Part shown: piece by piece, positions 8,302 to 18,349 of the stretch
Layout: each line of letters starts with the position of its first letter
How positions within the stretch are numbered: the stretch's first letter is position 1
Origin: an uncultured Altererythrobacter sp.
GTDB lineage: Bacteria > Pseudomonadota > Alphaproteobacteria > Sphingomonadales > Sphingomonadaceae
DNA length: 64,000 nt
NCBI GenBank assembly: GCA_947492235.1
Contig: CANLLZ010000002.1
Coordinates: 868,001-932,000, forward strand
Reading direction: 5' to 3'
Notes under the pieces: generated by a model
The model's database searches: none
What the model was told of the DNA's origin: nothing
Seen by the model: the letters and a program-made list of their open reading frames with translations, nothing else
Translations under genes and position numbers: made by a program

Positions 8302-9618
8302 CTAAAACCGCGTTTGCAGCACGAATGTCCCGATCACCCCGTTCCCCCGCGCGGCGACGCTGGAATTGACCCATTGCACATCGGCGGTGACGCGCAGCCA
8401 GTCGGTGACGCCGAGTGTGTAGAAGGCTTCCACTCCGTATTCGTCCTCGAAGGCGATAAAAGGCGAGAGGTCGCTGACCAGCTCGTTGCTCAGGGAATAG
8501 TGGAAATAGGTCAGGCCCGCCTTGTCCTGCGGGCGGCCCGGAATGTCGCCGGATACGCCGATAAAGGCGCTCCAGTCCAGCGGGTTGGGATCGCCATCGG
8601 TTAGGAAGGCCTGCCCGAAAACGCCGATGCCCTTGCCGGGATTGTCCGCATCGAGGGTCAGGAATTGCTGGAATGAGAACGTGACGCTGCCGGTGCCTTT
8701 TTGCCGGCCCCACTGTCCGCCGGGAATGGGCTGGAGCACGGGCGGCAGGATTTCCGTTGGCGGGCCGGTGCGGGTGGTGCCGGTGAATTTCAGCGAATAC
8801 ATGCCCGGCTTGCCGCCGATCTTGGCCGGCACGCTGACCATGGCGAGGCCGCCGACGCCGGTGGCAAACGGGTCTTCCAGCCCGGTTCGCTGCGATTGCA
8901 AATAGGGATCGTAGACCCACAGGCGGAAGATCGCCTTGTCGGTCGGGATGGTCAGCAGAGCGCCGGTGAGGTTGGCCGGGACAATCGCGCTGGGCGGCAG
9001 GGCGATGCCCAGATTGCGGAAGCCCTCCAGCCCGCCGCCGCCCTCGATCGGAATCTGCGCCACGTAATCCAGCGCGTTGAGCTTGCCGACAGTGAGCGAG
9101 ACGCCCGACGCCCAAGTCTTGGTCACATTGACTGCAAGATCGACCACTTCGCCGTCATCGGCGGGATAGAACAGCGCTGTGTTTACCGGCAGCAGGCCGA
9201 CGAACTCGTTCGGGTCTTTGCCATAGCGAAACTCGGGATGGGCGCTGATGGAGATGCTATCGTCCAGCCCGATAGCGCTGCCGCCGATCTTGGCGAACAG
9301 GTCGATCTTGCCGCCATAGGTTTCGCCCGAGGCGCCGGCGCTTACATCGTAGGCGCTAGCGAATTGCGTCCAGTAGAGGTCGAGCTCGACGGCCGATTGG
9401 GGAGCCGGTGCTGCGAGCGTTTCTGGTGTTGCGGTGGAGAGGGACGCGGGAAGGGTGGTCTCTGACGCGTCGTCAGCCGGAACGGCGGGGAGAGGCTCTG
9501 CTCCGTCCCGCGCTTCATCCCCCACATCATCCTGCGCGGCGACCGGCGCGCACAGCAGGAGCGCACACGCCAAAAGCCCGTGCGGCATTACTTGCCTAGC
9601 CAACAAATTAACCCCCAT
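8302..9618 (-). CDS. OprB-like carbohydrate porin
   Basis: 438 residues, beginning with a signal peptide (LLACALLLCAPVAAQ), then a low-complexity Pro/Thr/Ala linker, then an outer-membrane beta-barrel with alternating polar/hydrophobic strands and a terminal Phe (IGTFVLQTRF), as expected for BAM-inserted porins. Segments such as VNVTKTWASGVSLTVGKLNA and GDIPGRPQDKAGLTYFHYS match the carbohydrate-selective OprB family. It should let small sugars or other solutes cross the outer membrane. ATG 9618 lacks a clear ribosome-binding site; ATG 9588 (with TAGG 6 nt upstream) is the alternative and would keep the signal peptide core. No sugar-use genes adjoin it, so the solute is unknown. Confidence 0.82.
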   Translation of the reverse strand: MGVNLLARQVMPHGLLACALLLCAPVAAQDDVGDEARDGAEPLPAVPADDASETTLPASLSTATPETLAAPAPQSAVELDLYWTQFASAYDVSAGASGETYGGKIDLFAKIGGSAIGLDDSISISAHPEFRYGKDPNEFVGLLPVNTALFYPADDGEVVDLAVNVTKTWASGVSLTVGKLNALDYVAQIPIEGGGGLEGFRNLGIALPPSAIVPANLTGALLTIPTDKAIFRLWVYDPYLQSQRTGLEDPFATGVGGLAMVSVPAKIGGKPGMYSLKFTGTTRTGPPTEILPPVLQPIPGGQWGRQKGTGSVTFSFQQFLTLDADNPGKGIGVFGQAFLTDGDPNPLDWSAFIGVSGDIPGRPQDKAGLTYFHYSLSNELVSDLSPFIAFEDEYGVEAFYTLGVTDWLRVTADVQWVNSSVAARGNGVIGTFVLQTRF

Positions 9619-9711
9619 CCCGAATACCGGGTGCGATCAGGCCCGGGACGTACCAAGTAATTTCCCTTGGTCTAAGATGGTATTGTTAGCAAGTACTTAC
9701 TGGCCGCCAGA

Positions 9712-11148
9712 TTAACGTGGCAGGTGGGATACCCCCATCAATGCCTCGTCCACAGCACGGGCGCATTGGCGGCCCTCGCGGATGGCCCACACAACCAGAC
9801 TCTGCCCGCGGCGCATATCGCCGCAAGCGAAAATGTCCGGTTCGCTGGTGACGTAGTTTTCGGTATCGGCTGCGACATTCCCCCGACCATCGAGATCGAC
9901 GCCTGCCCGGTCGAGCAAGCCGCGGCGCTTGGGGCCGGTGAAGCCCATCGCCAGCAGAATCAGATCGGCGGGGAGGGTAAACTCGCTGCCTTCGATCTCG
10001 TGAATCTTGCCCTCGCGCCATTCAATGCGCACGCATTCGAGGCCGGTCATTACCTCGCCGTCGCCGATCACCCGCTTGGTCAGGATCGACCAGTCGCGGT
10101 TCGCGCCTTCCTCGTGGCTGGAGGTGGTGCGCATTTTGACCGGCCAGTCGGGCCAGGTCATCGCCTTGTCCTCATGCTCGGGCGGCTGGGGCATAATCTC
10201 CAGCTGGGTTACGCTTTTCGCGCCCTGCCGGTTGGAGGTGCCGACACAGTCGGAACCGGTGTCCCCGCCGCCGATCACGATTACGTCCTTGCCCGTGGCG
10301 GTCAGGGTGCCGCGCGGGGCGGCGCGGACCTCGTCGTCGCCTGCATTGCGCTTGTTCTGCTGGGTCAGGAATTCCATCGCCAGCCGCACGCCAGGCATTT
10401 CAGCGCCGGGAATATCGAGCGCGCGGGCTTCCTCCGCGCCGCCCGCCATCACCACCGCGTCGAAGTTTTCGCGCAGGGCCTGCAAGCTGACTTCCACTCC
10501 GACTTCGGAGCTGGTTTTGAACACCACGCCCTCGGCTTCCATCTGCACCGCGCGGCGGTTGATCAGATGCTTCTCCATTTTGAAGTCCGGGATGCCATAC
10601 CGCAGCAACCCGCCGATCCGGTCGTTCTTCTCGAACACGGTGACGGCATGGCCCGCGCGTGCCAGCTGCTGGGCGCAGGCGAGGCCCGCTGGCCCCGAAC
10701 CGATGACCGCGACGGAGCGCCCGGTCTGCTTCTCGGGCACTTGCGGCTTTACCCAGCCTTCTTCGAACCCGCGATCGATAATCGCGCATTCGATGCTCTT
10801 GATGGTCACCGGATTGTCGGTGATGTTGAGCGTGCAGGCGGCTTCGCACGGGGCGGGGCAGATGCGGCCGGTGAATTCGGGGAAATTGTTGGTCGAATGG
10901 AGAACGGTGAGCGCGTTCTTCCAGTCATCCTCGTACACCAGATGGTTCCAGTCGGGGATGATGTTGTTCACCGGGCAGCCGTTGTGACAATACGGAATGC
11001 CGCAATTCATGCACCGCGCGGCCTGCTCCCGCAGCACCTCTTCCGGCGGCGAGACGGTAAACTCGCGGTAGTTTTTCACGCGCTCTTCGGGCGCGAGATA
11101 GTCCCGCTCGCGTCGTTCGATTTCCAGAAAGCCGGTTTCTTTGCCCAT
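9712..11148 (-). CDS. gltD: Glutamate synthase (NADPH) small subunit
   Basis: 478 residues. The N-terminal part carries the [4Fe-4S] ligand cysteines ([20 protein letters not shown] and [13 protein letters not shown]). It is followed by two Rossmann-type nucleotide motifs: [18 protein letters not shown] for FAD and [18 protein letters not shown] for NADPH. The subunit takes electrons from NADPH and feeds them to GltB for 2-oxoglutarate plus glutamine to two glutamate. It lies 58 nt downstream of gltB on the same strand, forming the usual GOGAT operon in gltB-gltD order. Full length. Confidence 0.95.
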   Translation of the reverse strand: MGKETGFLEIERRERDYLAPEERVKNYREFTVSPPEEVLREQAARCMNCGIPYCHNGCPVNNIIPDWNHLVYEDDWKNALTVLHSTNNFPEFTGRICPAPCEAACTLNITDNPVTIKSIECAIIDRGFEEGWVKPQVPEKQTGRSVAVIGSGPAGLACAQQLARAGHAVTVFEKNDRIGGLLRYGIPDFKMEKHLINRRAVQMEAEGVVFKTSSEVGVEVSLQALRENFDAVVMAGGAEEARALDIPGAEMPGVRLAMEFLTQQNKRNAGDDEVRAAPRGTLTATGKDVIVIGGGDTGSDCVGTSNRQGAKSVTQLEIMPQPPEHEDKAMTWPDWPVKMRTTSSHEEGANRDWSILTKRVIGDGEVMTGLECVRIEWREGKIHEIEGSEFTLPADLILLAMGFTGPKRRGLLDRAGVDLDGRGNVAADTENYVTSEPDIFACGDMRRGQSLVVWAIREGRQCARAVDEALMGVSHLPR

Positions 11149-11173
11149 GCAAATTTAGTCCCAAAAAGTGTTC

Positions 11174-11197
11174 GTCATCCCCGCGAAGGCAGGGGTT
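11174..11197. repeat. Short inverted repeat arm, 'GTCATCCC...' type
   Basis: The sequence GTCATCCCCGCGAAGGCAGGGG between gltB and gltD matches the arm seen twice, inverted, at 21858-21943 (GTCGTCCCGGCGAAAACCGGG). CCCCGC/GCAGGGG gives an imperfect hairpin. Such units are scattered between genes in many sphingomonad genomes. Here it sits inside the gltBD operon spacer and could affect transcript stability. Confidence 0.5.
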
Positions 11198-11206
11198 CAG
11201 CAATTG

Positions 11207-14200
11207 CTATTCCGCCGCTTCTGAGGCCGCTTCTTCACGCTCGTTTTCGAGGTTCGTAAGCGCGCGGCGATAGTCGGTTGGCATGACTTTGACGAATTTC
11301 GTCAGCGCCGTGTCCCAATCCTCCAGCAAAGCCGCCGCCTTGGCGCTGCCGGTGTGGAGCTTATGCCGCTCCACCAAAATGCGCAGCCGCTCTGCATCGT
11401 GGCGCAGCATGTCGCCCATGCCGTAATCATGCACGCTTTGCGGGCGCTGGCGGGGCAGGCCAGTGCCTTCGTCGGCAGAAGGCTCGCCGCTGATCCGTTC
11501 CAGCTCGACCTGCGCCGGATTGACCAGATCGGCAAAGCTGCCGTCCTCATCCAGCACATAGGCGATGCCGCCGCTCATGCCTGCAGCAAAATTGCGGCCC
11601 GTCTTGCCCAGCACGGCCACCACGCCGCCGGTCATATATTCGCAGGCATGGTCGCCCGCGCCTTCGACCACGGCGATCGCGCCGGAATTGCGCACGGCGA
11701 ACCGCTCGCCCCCGACGCCTTCGAAATAGGCCTCGCCCGCAATCGCGCCATAGAGCACGGTGTTGCCGACAATGATGTTCTGGTCAGGGGACCGCGGCGC
11801 GCCATCGGGGGCACGCACGATGATCCGACCGCCCGACAGGCCCTTGCCGACATAATCATTGGCATCGCCGACCAGATCCAGCGTGACGCCGTGGGCCAGC
11901 CACGCCCCGAAGCTTTGCCCGGCCACACCGGTGAAGTTCACCTGCACGGTATCGGGGGCAAGGCCGGCATGGCCGTGCTTTTCCGCAATCCGGCCCGACA
12001 ACATCGCGCCGACCGTTCGGTGCACGTTGCGGATTTCGCGGGTGAGCTGCACCGGCTCGCCGGTTTCGATGGCACTTTGGGCGGCAGCGATCAGATCATT
12101 GTCCATCGCGGCTTCCAGCCCGTGTTCCTGCGTTTGCGTGTGATGCAGTTGGCGGCCTTCGGGCAGATCGACCTGATGGAGCAGGCGGGAGAGGTCCACG
12201 CCGTCCGCTTTCCAGTGCCGCTCCACCCGCCGGGTGTCGAGCAGGTCCACCCGGCCAACCATCTCCTTAATGGTGCGGAAGCCCATGCGGGCCATAATCG
12301 CGCGCAGTTCCTCGGCCACATAGAAGAAGTAATTGATCACGTGCTCGGGCGTGCCGGTGAAGCGCGCGCGCAGTTCCGGATCCTGCGTTGCCACACCCAC
12401 GGGGCAGGTGTTGAGATGGCATTTGCGCATCATGATGCAGCCCGCCGCAATCAGCGGTGCGGTGGAGAAACCGAACTCGTCTGCCCCCAGCAATGCGCCC
12501 ACTGCGACATCGCGGCCCGTCCGCAAGCCGCCATCGACCTGCACCGCGATCCGGCTGCGCAGATCGTTGAGCAGCAGCGTCTGCTGGGTTTCGGCGAGGC
12601 CGATTTCCCACGGGCTCCCGGCATGGGTCAGGCTGGTGAGCGGCGATGCGCCGGTGCCGCCTTCATAGCCAGAAATGGTCACGTGATCGGCGCGCGCTTT
12701 GGAGACACCCGCCGCCACGGTGCCCACGCCCACTTCGGACACCAGCTTCACCGAGATGCGCGAGCTGGGCTTCACGTTCTTCAGATCGTGGATCAACTGC
12801 GCAAGGTCTTCGATCGAATAGATATCATGGTGCGGCGGGGGCGAGATCAGGCCCACACCCGGCGTCGAATGGCGCACTGCACCGATGCGTTTATCGACCT
12901 TGTGGCCGGGCAGCTGGCCACCTTCTCCGGGCTTCGCGCCCTGCGCCATCTTGATCTGGATATCGTCCGAATTGACCAGATACTCCGTGGTCACGCCAAA
13001 CCGGCCACTGGCCACCTGCTTGATCCGGCTGCGCATCGAATCGCCATTTTCCATCGGCGTGAAGCGGAACGGTTCCTCACCGCCTTCGCCGGTGTTGGAA
13101 CGGCCGCCCATGCGGTTCATCGCGATGGCCATGGTCGAGTGCGCTTCGTGGCTGATCGAACCGAGGCTCATCGCGCCGGTGCTGAAGCGCTTGACGATTT
13201 CTGAGGCCGGTTCGACCTCGTCGATATCGAGCGGAGTCTCCGCCTCCTGGAATTCCAGCAGGCCGCGAATGGTCAGCAAACGCTCTGCCTGATTGTTGAG
13301 CGATTCGGCAAAGGCGTTGTAGTTCTCGTAGCCTTTCTCGTCCGGCCCGCCGCGCACGGCGTGCTGCAACTGCGCCACGTTGGTGGGTGTCCACGCATGG
13401 TCCTCGCCCCGCAGGCGGAACTGGTAGATGCCGCCGACATCGAGCATTTCGGTGTGGAGCGGATCATCGCCATAGGCCAGCGCGTGGCGGCGGATGGATT
13501 CCTCGGCCAGCTCGGCCAGCCCGATGCCCTCGATCGTGGTGGCGGTGCCGGTGAAATAGCTGTCGACCAGCGCGCTGGAGAGGCCCACCGCGTCGAAGAT
13601 CTGCGCGCCGCAATAGGATTGGTAGGTCGAAATGCCCATCTTGGACATGACCTTGCGGATGCCCTTGCCCACGGCCTTGATGTAATTGCCCTCGACCTGT
13701 TCGGACGTCAGATCGGGATGGCGTTTGACCCGTAGGCCCTCCAGCGTTTCAAACGCCAGATACGGGTTGATCGCTTCCGCGCCGTAGCCTGCGAGCACGC
13801 AGTAATGGTGCACTTCGCGCGCTTCGCCGGTTTCGACGACAAGCCCTGTCTGCATCCGCAGGCCCTGACGCACCAGATGGTGGTGCACGGCAGAGGTGGC
13901 GAGTGCTGCAGGCAGGGGAATGCGGTTCTCGCTCATCGCGCGGTCGGACAGGATCAGGATGTTGGCATCCTGCAGCACGGCCTCGGTCGCGGCCCAGCAC
14001 ATTTCCTTGATCGCCAGCTCCACGCCTTCCGCGCCGCTCTCCGCGTCCCACGTGGTGTCGACGGTAGCCGTGCGGAATGCGCCATCCAATGCGGTTTCGA
14101 CCGAGCGGATTTTCGCCAGATCGGCATTGGTCAGGATCGGCTGGCTGACTTCCAAGCGCTTGTGCGTCCCGGCTTCCTTGCCCAGCAGATTGGGGCGCGG

Positions 14201-15871
14201 GCCAATCATCGACAGCAGGCTCATCACCAGTTCTTCGCGGATCGGGTCGATCGGCGGATTGGTTACCTGCGCGAAATTCTGCTTGAAATAATCATAGAGC
14301 ATCCGGCTCTTGTCGGAGAGCACGGCGATCGGCGTGTCGGTGCCCATGGAGCCGAGCGGATCGTCCGCGTTGACTGCCATCGGCTCAAGAAAGCGCGTGA
14401 TGTCTTCCTGCGTGTAGCCAAACGTCTGCTGAGCCTGCAGCAGAGTGGGTGTTTCCAGATTTTCGTCCTGCCCCAGCATCGCAAATTCGGGATCGACGAT
14501 CTCGAGATCTTCCAGCTTGTACTGCGCTGTATCGAGCCACTGGGCATAGGGCTTGTCGGCGGCCAGTTGCGCTTTCAATTCGCCGTCTTCGATGATCCGC
14601 CCTTCTTCCAGATCGATCAGCAGCATTTTGCCCGGTTGCAGGCGCCATTTGCGGGTGATGTCGGCATCGTCGAACGGCAGCACGCCGCTTTCCGAAGACA
14701 GACAGATCAGATCGTCCTTGGTCACGCAGAAGCGCGCCGGGCGCAGGCCGTTGCGGTCCAGCGTCGCACCGATCTGGCGGCCATCGGTAAAGGCGACGGC
14801 GGCGGGGCCATCCCACGGCTCCATCAGCGCGGCGTGATATTCGTAAAACGCGCGGCGGCCCGGCTCCATCTGGGTGTTCTTTGCCCAAGCCTCCGGCATC
14901 AGCATCATCATGGCGTGGGCCAGCGAATATCCGCCCGCCAGCAGCAGTTCCAGCGCATTGTCGAGGCAGGCGGTGTCCGACTGGCCATGGGGGATCAGCG
15001 GCCACATCTTGTCCAGATCAGGGCCGAGCAGTTCGCTCTCCATCGTCCGGCGGCGGGCATTCATCCAGTTCACATTGCCGCGAACCGTGTTGATTTCCCC
15101 GTTATGCGCCATGAAGCGGAACGGGTGGGCCAGACGCCAGCTGGGGAAGGTATTGGTGGAGAAGCGCTGGTGCACCAGACCCAGCGCTGAAACGCAGTCG
15201 GGATCGCGCAGATCATCGAAAAAGGTGCCAACCTGGTTCGCCAGAAGCAGGCCTTTATACACAATGGTTCGCGCGCTGAAGCTGGGAATGTAGGTCTGCG
15301 TCAGGCCCGGCAGGTCATGCTTTTCCGCCAGTTTGGCCAGCGGATTGAGCGTTTGCTTGCGGATCACCACCAGCTTGCGCTCGAACGCGGCCTCGTCGGC
15401 GCAATTTGGCCCGCGCGCGATAATGCATTGGCGGATCACCGGCATGGAAGCGACGACCGCCTTGCCCAGACCGTCCAATGTCACCGGCACATCGCGCCAG
15501 CCGACCACACGCTGGCCTTCTTTCTCGGTGAAGCGCTCCAGCCGCTCGGTCACGAAATCGCGGCTCGCCTCGTCCTGCGGCAGGAAGCACATGGCCACCG
15601 CATATTCGCCGCGCTGGGGCAGATCGTGGCCGTTTGTCTCCGCCCATTTGCGAATCAGCGGATCGGGAATTTGCAGCAGGATGCCCGCACCATCGCCCAG
15701 TAGCGGATCGGCCCCGACAGCGCCGCGGTGATCGAGATTGGAGAGGATCTCCAGTCCCTGTTTGACAATATCGTGGCTCCGCTCGCCTTTAATATGCGCG
15801 ACAAAGCCGACGCCGCAGGCATCGTGTTCATTACGCGGATCGTAGAGGCCCTGCGAAGCGGGGTGCACCAT
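11207..15871 (-). CDS. gltB: Glutamate synthase (NADPH) large subunit
   Basis: 1554 residues, normal for the alpha subunit. After a propeptide of 18 residues comes the catalytic Cys19 in HDACGVGF, the N-terminal nucleophile of the class II glutaminase domain. The central and FMN-binding domains follow, with [20 protein letters not shown] and [20 protein letters not shown]. The [3Fe-4S] cluster cysteines are in [17 protein letters not shown], and the C-terminal GXGXG beta-helix begins near IIVRAPDG. The enzyme assimilates ammonia via glutamine to glutamate in the cytoplasm. Propeptide removal should expose Cys19. It is the first gene of gltBD; a 243-nt hairpin-containing region lies upstream. 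Confidence 0.96.
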   Translation of the reverse strand: MVHPASQGLYDPRNEHDACGVGFVAHIKGERSHDIVKQGLEILSNLDHRGAVGADPLLGDGAGILLQIPDPLIRKWAETNGHDLPQRGEYAVAMCFLPQDEASRDFVTERLERFTEKEGQRVVGWRDVPVTLDGLGKAVVASMPVIRQCIIARGPNCADEAAFERKLVVIRKQTLNPLAKLAEKHDLPGLTQTYIPSFSARTIVYKGLLLANQVGTFFDDLRDPDCVSALGLVHQRFSTNTFPSWRLAHPFRFMAHNGEINTVRGNVNWMNARRRTMESELLGPDLDKMWPLIPHGQSDTACLDNALELLLAGGYSLAHAMMMLMPEAWAKNTQMEPGRRAFYEYHAALMEPWDGPAAVAFTDGRQIGATLDRNGLRPARFCVTKDDLICLSSESGVLPFDDADITRKWRLQPGKMLLIDLEEGRIIEDGELKAQLAADKPYAQWLDTAQYKLEDLEIVDPEFAMLGQDENLETPTLLQAQQTFGYTQEDITRFLEPMAVNADDPLGSMGTDTPIAVLSDKSRMLYDYFKQNFAQVTNPPIDPIREELVMSLLSMIGPRPNLLGKEAGTHKRLEVSQPILTNADLAKIRSVETALDGAFRTATVDTTWDAESGAEGVELAIKEMCWAATEAVLQDANILILSDRAMSENRIPLPAALATSAVHHHLVRQGLRMQTGLVVETGEAREVHHYCVLAGYGAEAINPYLAFETLEGLRVKRHPDLTSEQVEGNYIKAVGKGIRKVMSKMGISTYQSYCGAQIFDAVGLSSALVDSYFTGTATTIEGIGLAELAEESIRRHALAYGDDPLHTEMLDVGGIYQFRLRGEDHAWTPTNVAQLQHAVRGGPDEKGYENYNAFAESLNNQAERLLTIRGLLEFQEAETPLDIDEVEPASEIVKRFSTGAMSLGSISHEAHSTMAIAMNRMGGRSNTGEGGEEPFRFTPMENGDSMRSRIKQVASGRFGVTTEYLVNSDDIQIKMAQGAKPGEGGQLPGHKVDKRIGAVRHSTPGVGLISPPPHHDIYSIEDLAQLIHDLKNVKPSSRISVKLVSEVGVGTVAAGVSKARADHVTISGYEGGTGASPLTSLTHAGSPWEIGLAETQQTLLLNDLRSRIAVQVDGGLRTGRDVAVGALLGADEFGFSTAPLIAAGCIMMRKCHLNTCPVGVATQDPELRARFTGTPEHVINYFFYVAEELRAIMARMGFRTIKEMVGRVDLLDTRRVERHWKADGVDLSRLLHQVDLPEGRQLHHTQTQEHGLEAAMDNDLIAAAQSAIETGEPVQLTREIRNVHRTVGAMLSGRIAEKHGHAGLAPDTVQVNFTGVAGQSFGAWLAHGVTLDLVGDANDYVGKGLSGGRIIVRAPDGAPRSPDQNIIVGNTVLYGAIAGEAYFEGVGGERFAVRNSGAIAVVEGAGDHACEYMTGGVVAVLGKTGRNFAAGMSGGIAYVLDEDGSFADLVNPAQVELERISGEPSADEGTGLPRQRPQSVHDYGMGDMLRHDAERLRILVERHKLHTGSAKAAALLEDWDTALTKFVKVMPTDYRRALTNLENEREEAASEAAE

Positions 15872-16114
15872 AAATTGCCATTCCTGTCAGGTGCCGTGCA
15901 GCACACCCTCAGGGCAGCGCGCGGCAATTAAGCACGCGTTTCGTCGGCAAAGCCTTGTACGAAACTGTCGCGAGCCATCCTTTTGGCGACAGGATATGTT
16001 TTTTGCAAGTGCGAAGGGGCGAACGAAATCTTGGCCACGGCAAAGTGCCGCGCCGATCCGGTAAGCCGGATTATGTTCGCTTAAGCGGCACAGGCCGCGC
16101 CGCCTATCGCCCGA
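15872..16114 (-). promoter_or_regulatory. gltB upstream region with several inverted repeats
   Basis: Intergenic DNA upstream of gltB (read on the minus strand). Seen: CTGTCGC (15965-15971) with GCGACAG (15986-15992), GGCA-aag-TGCC near 16040, and ATCCGG-taag-CCGGAT near 16056-16071. A T6 run at 15999-16004 follows the first hairpin on the plus strand, where no gene needs a terminator. No confident -35/-10 pair was found. The region probably holds the gltBD promoter and may encode a folded leader. Confidence 0.3.
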
Positions 16115-18304
16115 TCAGGCGGCGCCGCTCATGCGCTGCAGCTTCTCGAGCGCTTCGCGCAGAGCCCGCTCGGTTTCGGTCGGGTCGGAAGGGGCGCTGG
16201 GAGGCGTGGTCGGCTGCGGTACGGGGTTTCCGCCTTGAGCCGCTTCTGCCGGAGCATCGAACATGCGGGCCGGAGTCTGTGCTTCCTGTGAAAATGGGCG
16301 GCTCTCGCCCTGGCGATTCTCGTTCTGGCCGGGGAATACGACGACCGGTTCCGGCAAGGAATCTGCTGCGTCATCCTCGTCGTCGACCCGCACGAATTCC
16401 TGTCCCGACAGCTTGCTCTTCATCGACAGAAGCGAGCTGTAGGCGTCTTCGCTGCCCTCTTCTTCGGCACCTTCGGCTTCAGGCTCGGAAGCGGCAAAGA
16501 GATTGGACGGTGCAGGCCCGGCCAGCGGATCGCGCGGACCTGCATCCGGCGAGTTGGTTTCCGGTGATGCCGGTGCCTTCGCAACCGGGTCGGCAAAGGG
16601 ACGCTGGGCTGCGAAGTCGATCGAAAGCGGCGCATGGGCCGTATCGTCGTCCTCGTCATCTTCGTCTTGCAGGTCGAGGGGCTGCAGCGCTGATGGAATG
16701 CCGCGTTCCTGCGCGAAGGAGGGCACAGCCTCTGCCTGCGCGGGCGCTACGGGTTCTTCCGATGCTCCCGACCGGCGGAAAACCATCGGGGCGGCCGGAG
16801 CATCGTCGACAGGTGCCATTTTGGCTGTGGGTGCCGGGGCAGGTTCCTGAGCGGGCTCCGGAGCCGGAGCCGGATCCGATCCCGCCGCAATAGGCTCGGG
16901 ATCGTGAGCCGAGAGAGGCGACGTGAACGGCAGGGGCGAGGCCATCGAAGGCGCTGCGCCGCCCTGACCGAGGTCGGCCTCGGCTGCGCGATCGGCAAAG
17001 GGGTTGGCCCCATCGAATGCATGGGACGGGGCGCCTACCTCTGCAGATGCTTCCGGCGCGCTTTCGTCACGCGCTGCCTTGGCCTGCATGGCGGTGGCAA
17101 AACGCTCGACCAGCTCGGCCATCCCGAGATCGGACAGCGCAGCTGAGGCCGGGGAAGCCGGCGACTGGGCCTGCGTAGCGGCAGGCGCCGCGCTTGGGGT
17201 CGCGAAATTGTCCGGATTGGGCTCTGTCATCGGTTGTTCCTGCACTGGTGCTTGCGAAGGTGCCTGCACGGGGGATGCCTGCATTGGGGAGGTTGAAAAA
17301 TCGTTTGTCTGTTCGGAGTCAGCGTCAACAGAACCGGCCGACTGGGCCGCTTCTGCTTGCGCAAACACGGCAGCGGGATCGCCCGCAACTGCCGGTTCCT
17401 CCTCTGCATGATCGACCGCTTCATCGTCCCCTTCATCGGGCGCTGTCAGGTCGGCCAACGGATCAATGATACCCGACTCGCTGTGCGAAGAGCGCGGCTG
17501 CGGCGCGGGTGCCGGAACAAACGCATCATTGCGCAAGGACGCGAATTCCTGATTGAATTCTTCAACTGCCGTTTCGTCCTCGGCAGCCATGTCCTCGATC
17601 TCTTCTTCCTCGAGGATATCGAGCTCGAGAGGATCATCGTAGCTTTCGCCGGGGAGAGGGACCTTCTGAAGGTAGTCGCTGGGGCCGGAATCGTCGGTTA
17701 CCGAAAGCGCGCGGCGGCGACCGGGCAGTGCACCTGGCACGGGCTTACGAGGCGCTTTTGCGTCATCTTCACCGGCATCCTCACCGTCATAGGACGCGTC
17801 GTCATCATATTCATCGTAGTCGTAACCATCGTCGTCCCCGTACTCATCGTCATCATCCGAAGCCCATTCGTCTTCGAATTTCCAAGGATCTTCCATGGGG
17901 CCGAGACCTTCGCTGCCCAGTTCGGCGCGGGCCGAGATCGGGCGCTTAGCGGGCGCGTCGGGGTGACGGTCGGCTTCTTTCAATTGCAGGTCGCGACTGC
18001 GCTCCTTGGGCGCTGCCTGCGACTGCGCCACCTTGCGGGCCAGAAACAGACCAGCGACCAGTCCGATACCGGCGACCACAAGCGCAATCATGGCGCGTGC
18101 TGTAAAGCCAAGCGGCGGAGCGGCGGCGGGAAGAATTTTGTGCAAGCCGATTGTGGCGATGGCGTTTTCGACCAGGGCATCGGGCAAGACCATGCTGCCA
18201 ATGCCGAACAAAGCCGCGAACCACAGGGCAACTATCGCGGGAAAGGCCGGGTGAGTGCTGATCGGCGCTCCACCCTTTGCAGCTTTCTGCTTTTTACGTG
18301 CCAT
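16115..18304 (-). CDS. Unknown two-membrane-segment protein with a long acidic, disordered tail
   Basis: About 729 residues; not recognised. Seen: a basic N-terminus (MARKKQKAAKGG), two membrane segments (FPAIVALWFAALFGIGSMVL and MIALVVAGIGLVAGLFLARKV), then about 600 residues of low-complexity acidic and Pro/Ala-rich sequence. The latter includes an Asp/Tyr cluster (DDDDEYGDDDGYDYDEYDDD). A few segments look less random and may be short binding motifs: SARAELGSEGLGPMEDPWKF, RRRALSVTDDSG, LSGQEFVRVDDE and the C-terminal helix ERALREALEKLQRMSG. Start is ATG 18304; TTG 18310 has AGGA 7 nt upstream and is possible. It follows the exosortase-type glycosyltransferase by 45 nt on the same strand, so they may be co-transcribed. 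A scaffold or polar-organising role would be guesswork. Confidence 0.75.
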   Translation of the reverse strand: MARKKQKAAKGGAPISTHPAFPAIVALWFAALFGIGSMVLPDALVENAIATIGLHKILPAAAPPLGFTARAMIALVVAGIGLVAGLFLARKVAQSQAAPKERSRDLQLKEADRHPDAPAKRPISARAELGSEGLGPMEDPWKFEDEWASDDDDEYGDDDGYDYDEYDDDASYDGEDAGEDDAKAPRKPVPGALPGRRRALSVTDDSGPSDYLQKVPLPGESYDDPLELDILEEEEIEDMAAEDETAVEEFNQEFASLRNDAFVPAPAPQPRSSHSESGIIDPLADLTAPDEGDDEAVDHAEEEPAVAGDPAAVFAQAEAAQSAGSVDADSEQTNDFSTSPMQASPVQAPSQAPVQEQPMTEPNPDNFATPSAAPAATQAQSPASPASAALSDLGMAELVERFATAMQAKAARDESAPEASAEVGAPSHAFDGANPFADRAAEADLGQGGAAPSMASPLPFTSPLSAHDPEPIAAGSDPAPAPEPAQEPAPAPTAKMAPVDDAPAAPMVFRRSGASEEPVAPAQAEAVPSFAQERGIPSALQPLDLQDEDDEDDDTAHAPLSIDFAAQRPFADPVAKAPASPETNSPDAGPRDPLAGPAPSNLFAASEPEAEGAEEEGSEDAYSSLLSMKSKLSGQEFVRVDDEDDAADSLPEPVVVFPGQNENRQGESRPFSQEAQTPARMFDAPAEAAQGGNPVPQPTTPPSAPSDPTETERALREALEKLQRMSGAA

Positions 18305-18349
18305 GCCCAAACTACTTTCCTGTTGCCGCCCGTGTGCCGGTGCTGCGAT

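Noticed and set aside
11354-15190. Long plus-strand open frames across gltB
   Set aside because: Shadows of gltB, with composition typical of antisense GC-rich frames and no recognisable domain.
15965-16004. Stem-loop followed by T6 as a plus-strand terminator
   Set aside because: No plus-strand gene ends there; kept only as part of the gltB upstream region.
16050-16085. 'GGTAAGCCGGATTATGTTCG' resembles the complement of an RNase P RNA 3' end
   Set aside because: rnpB needs about 350-400 nt with conserved P4 and loops, and the neighbouring sequence is coding on both sides; only a short chance similarity remains.
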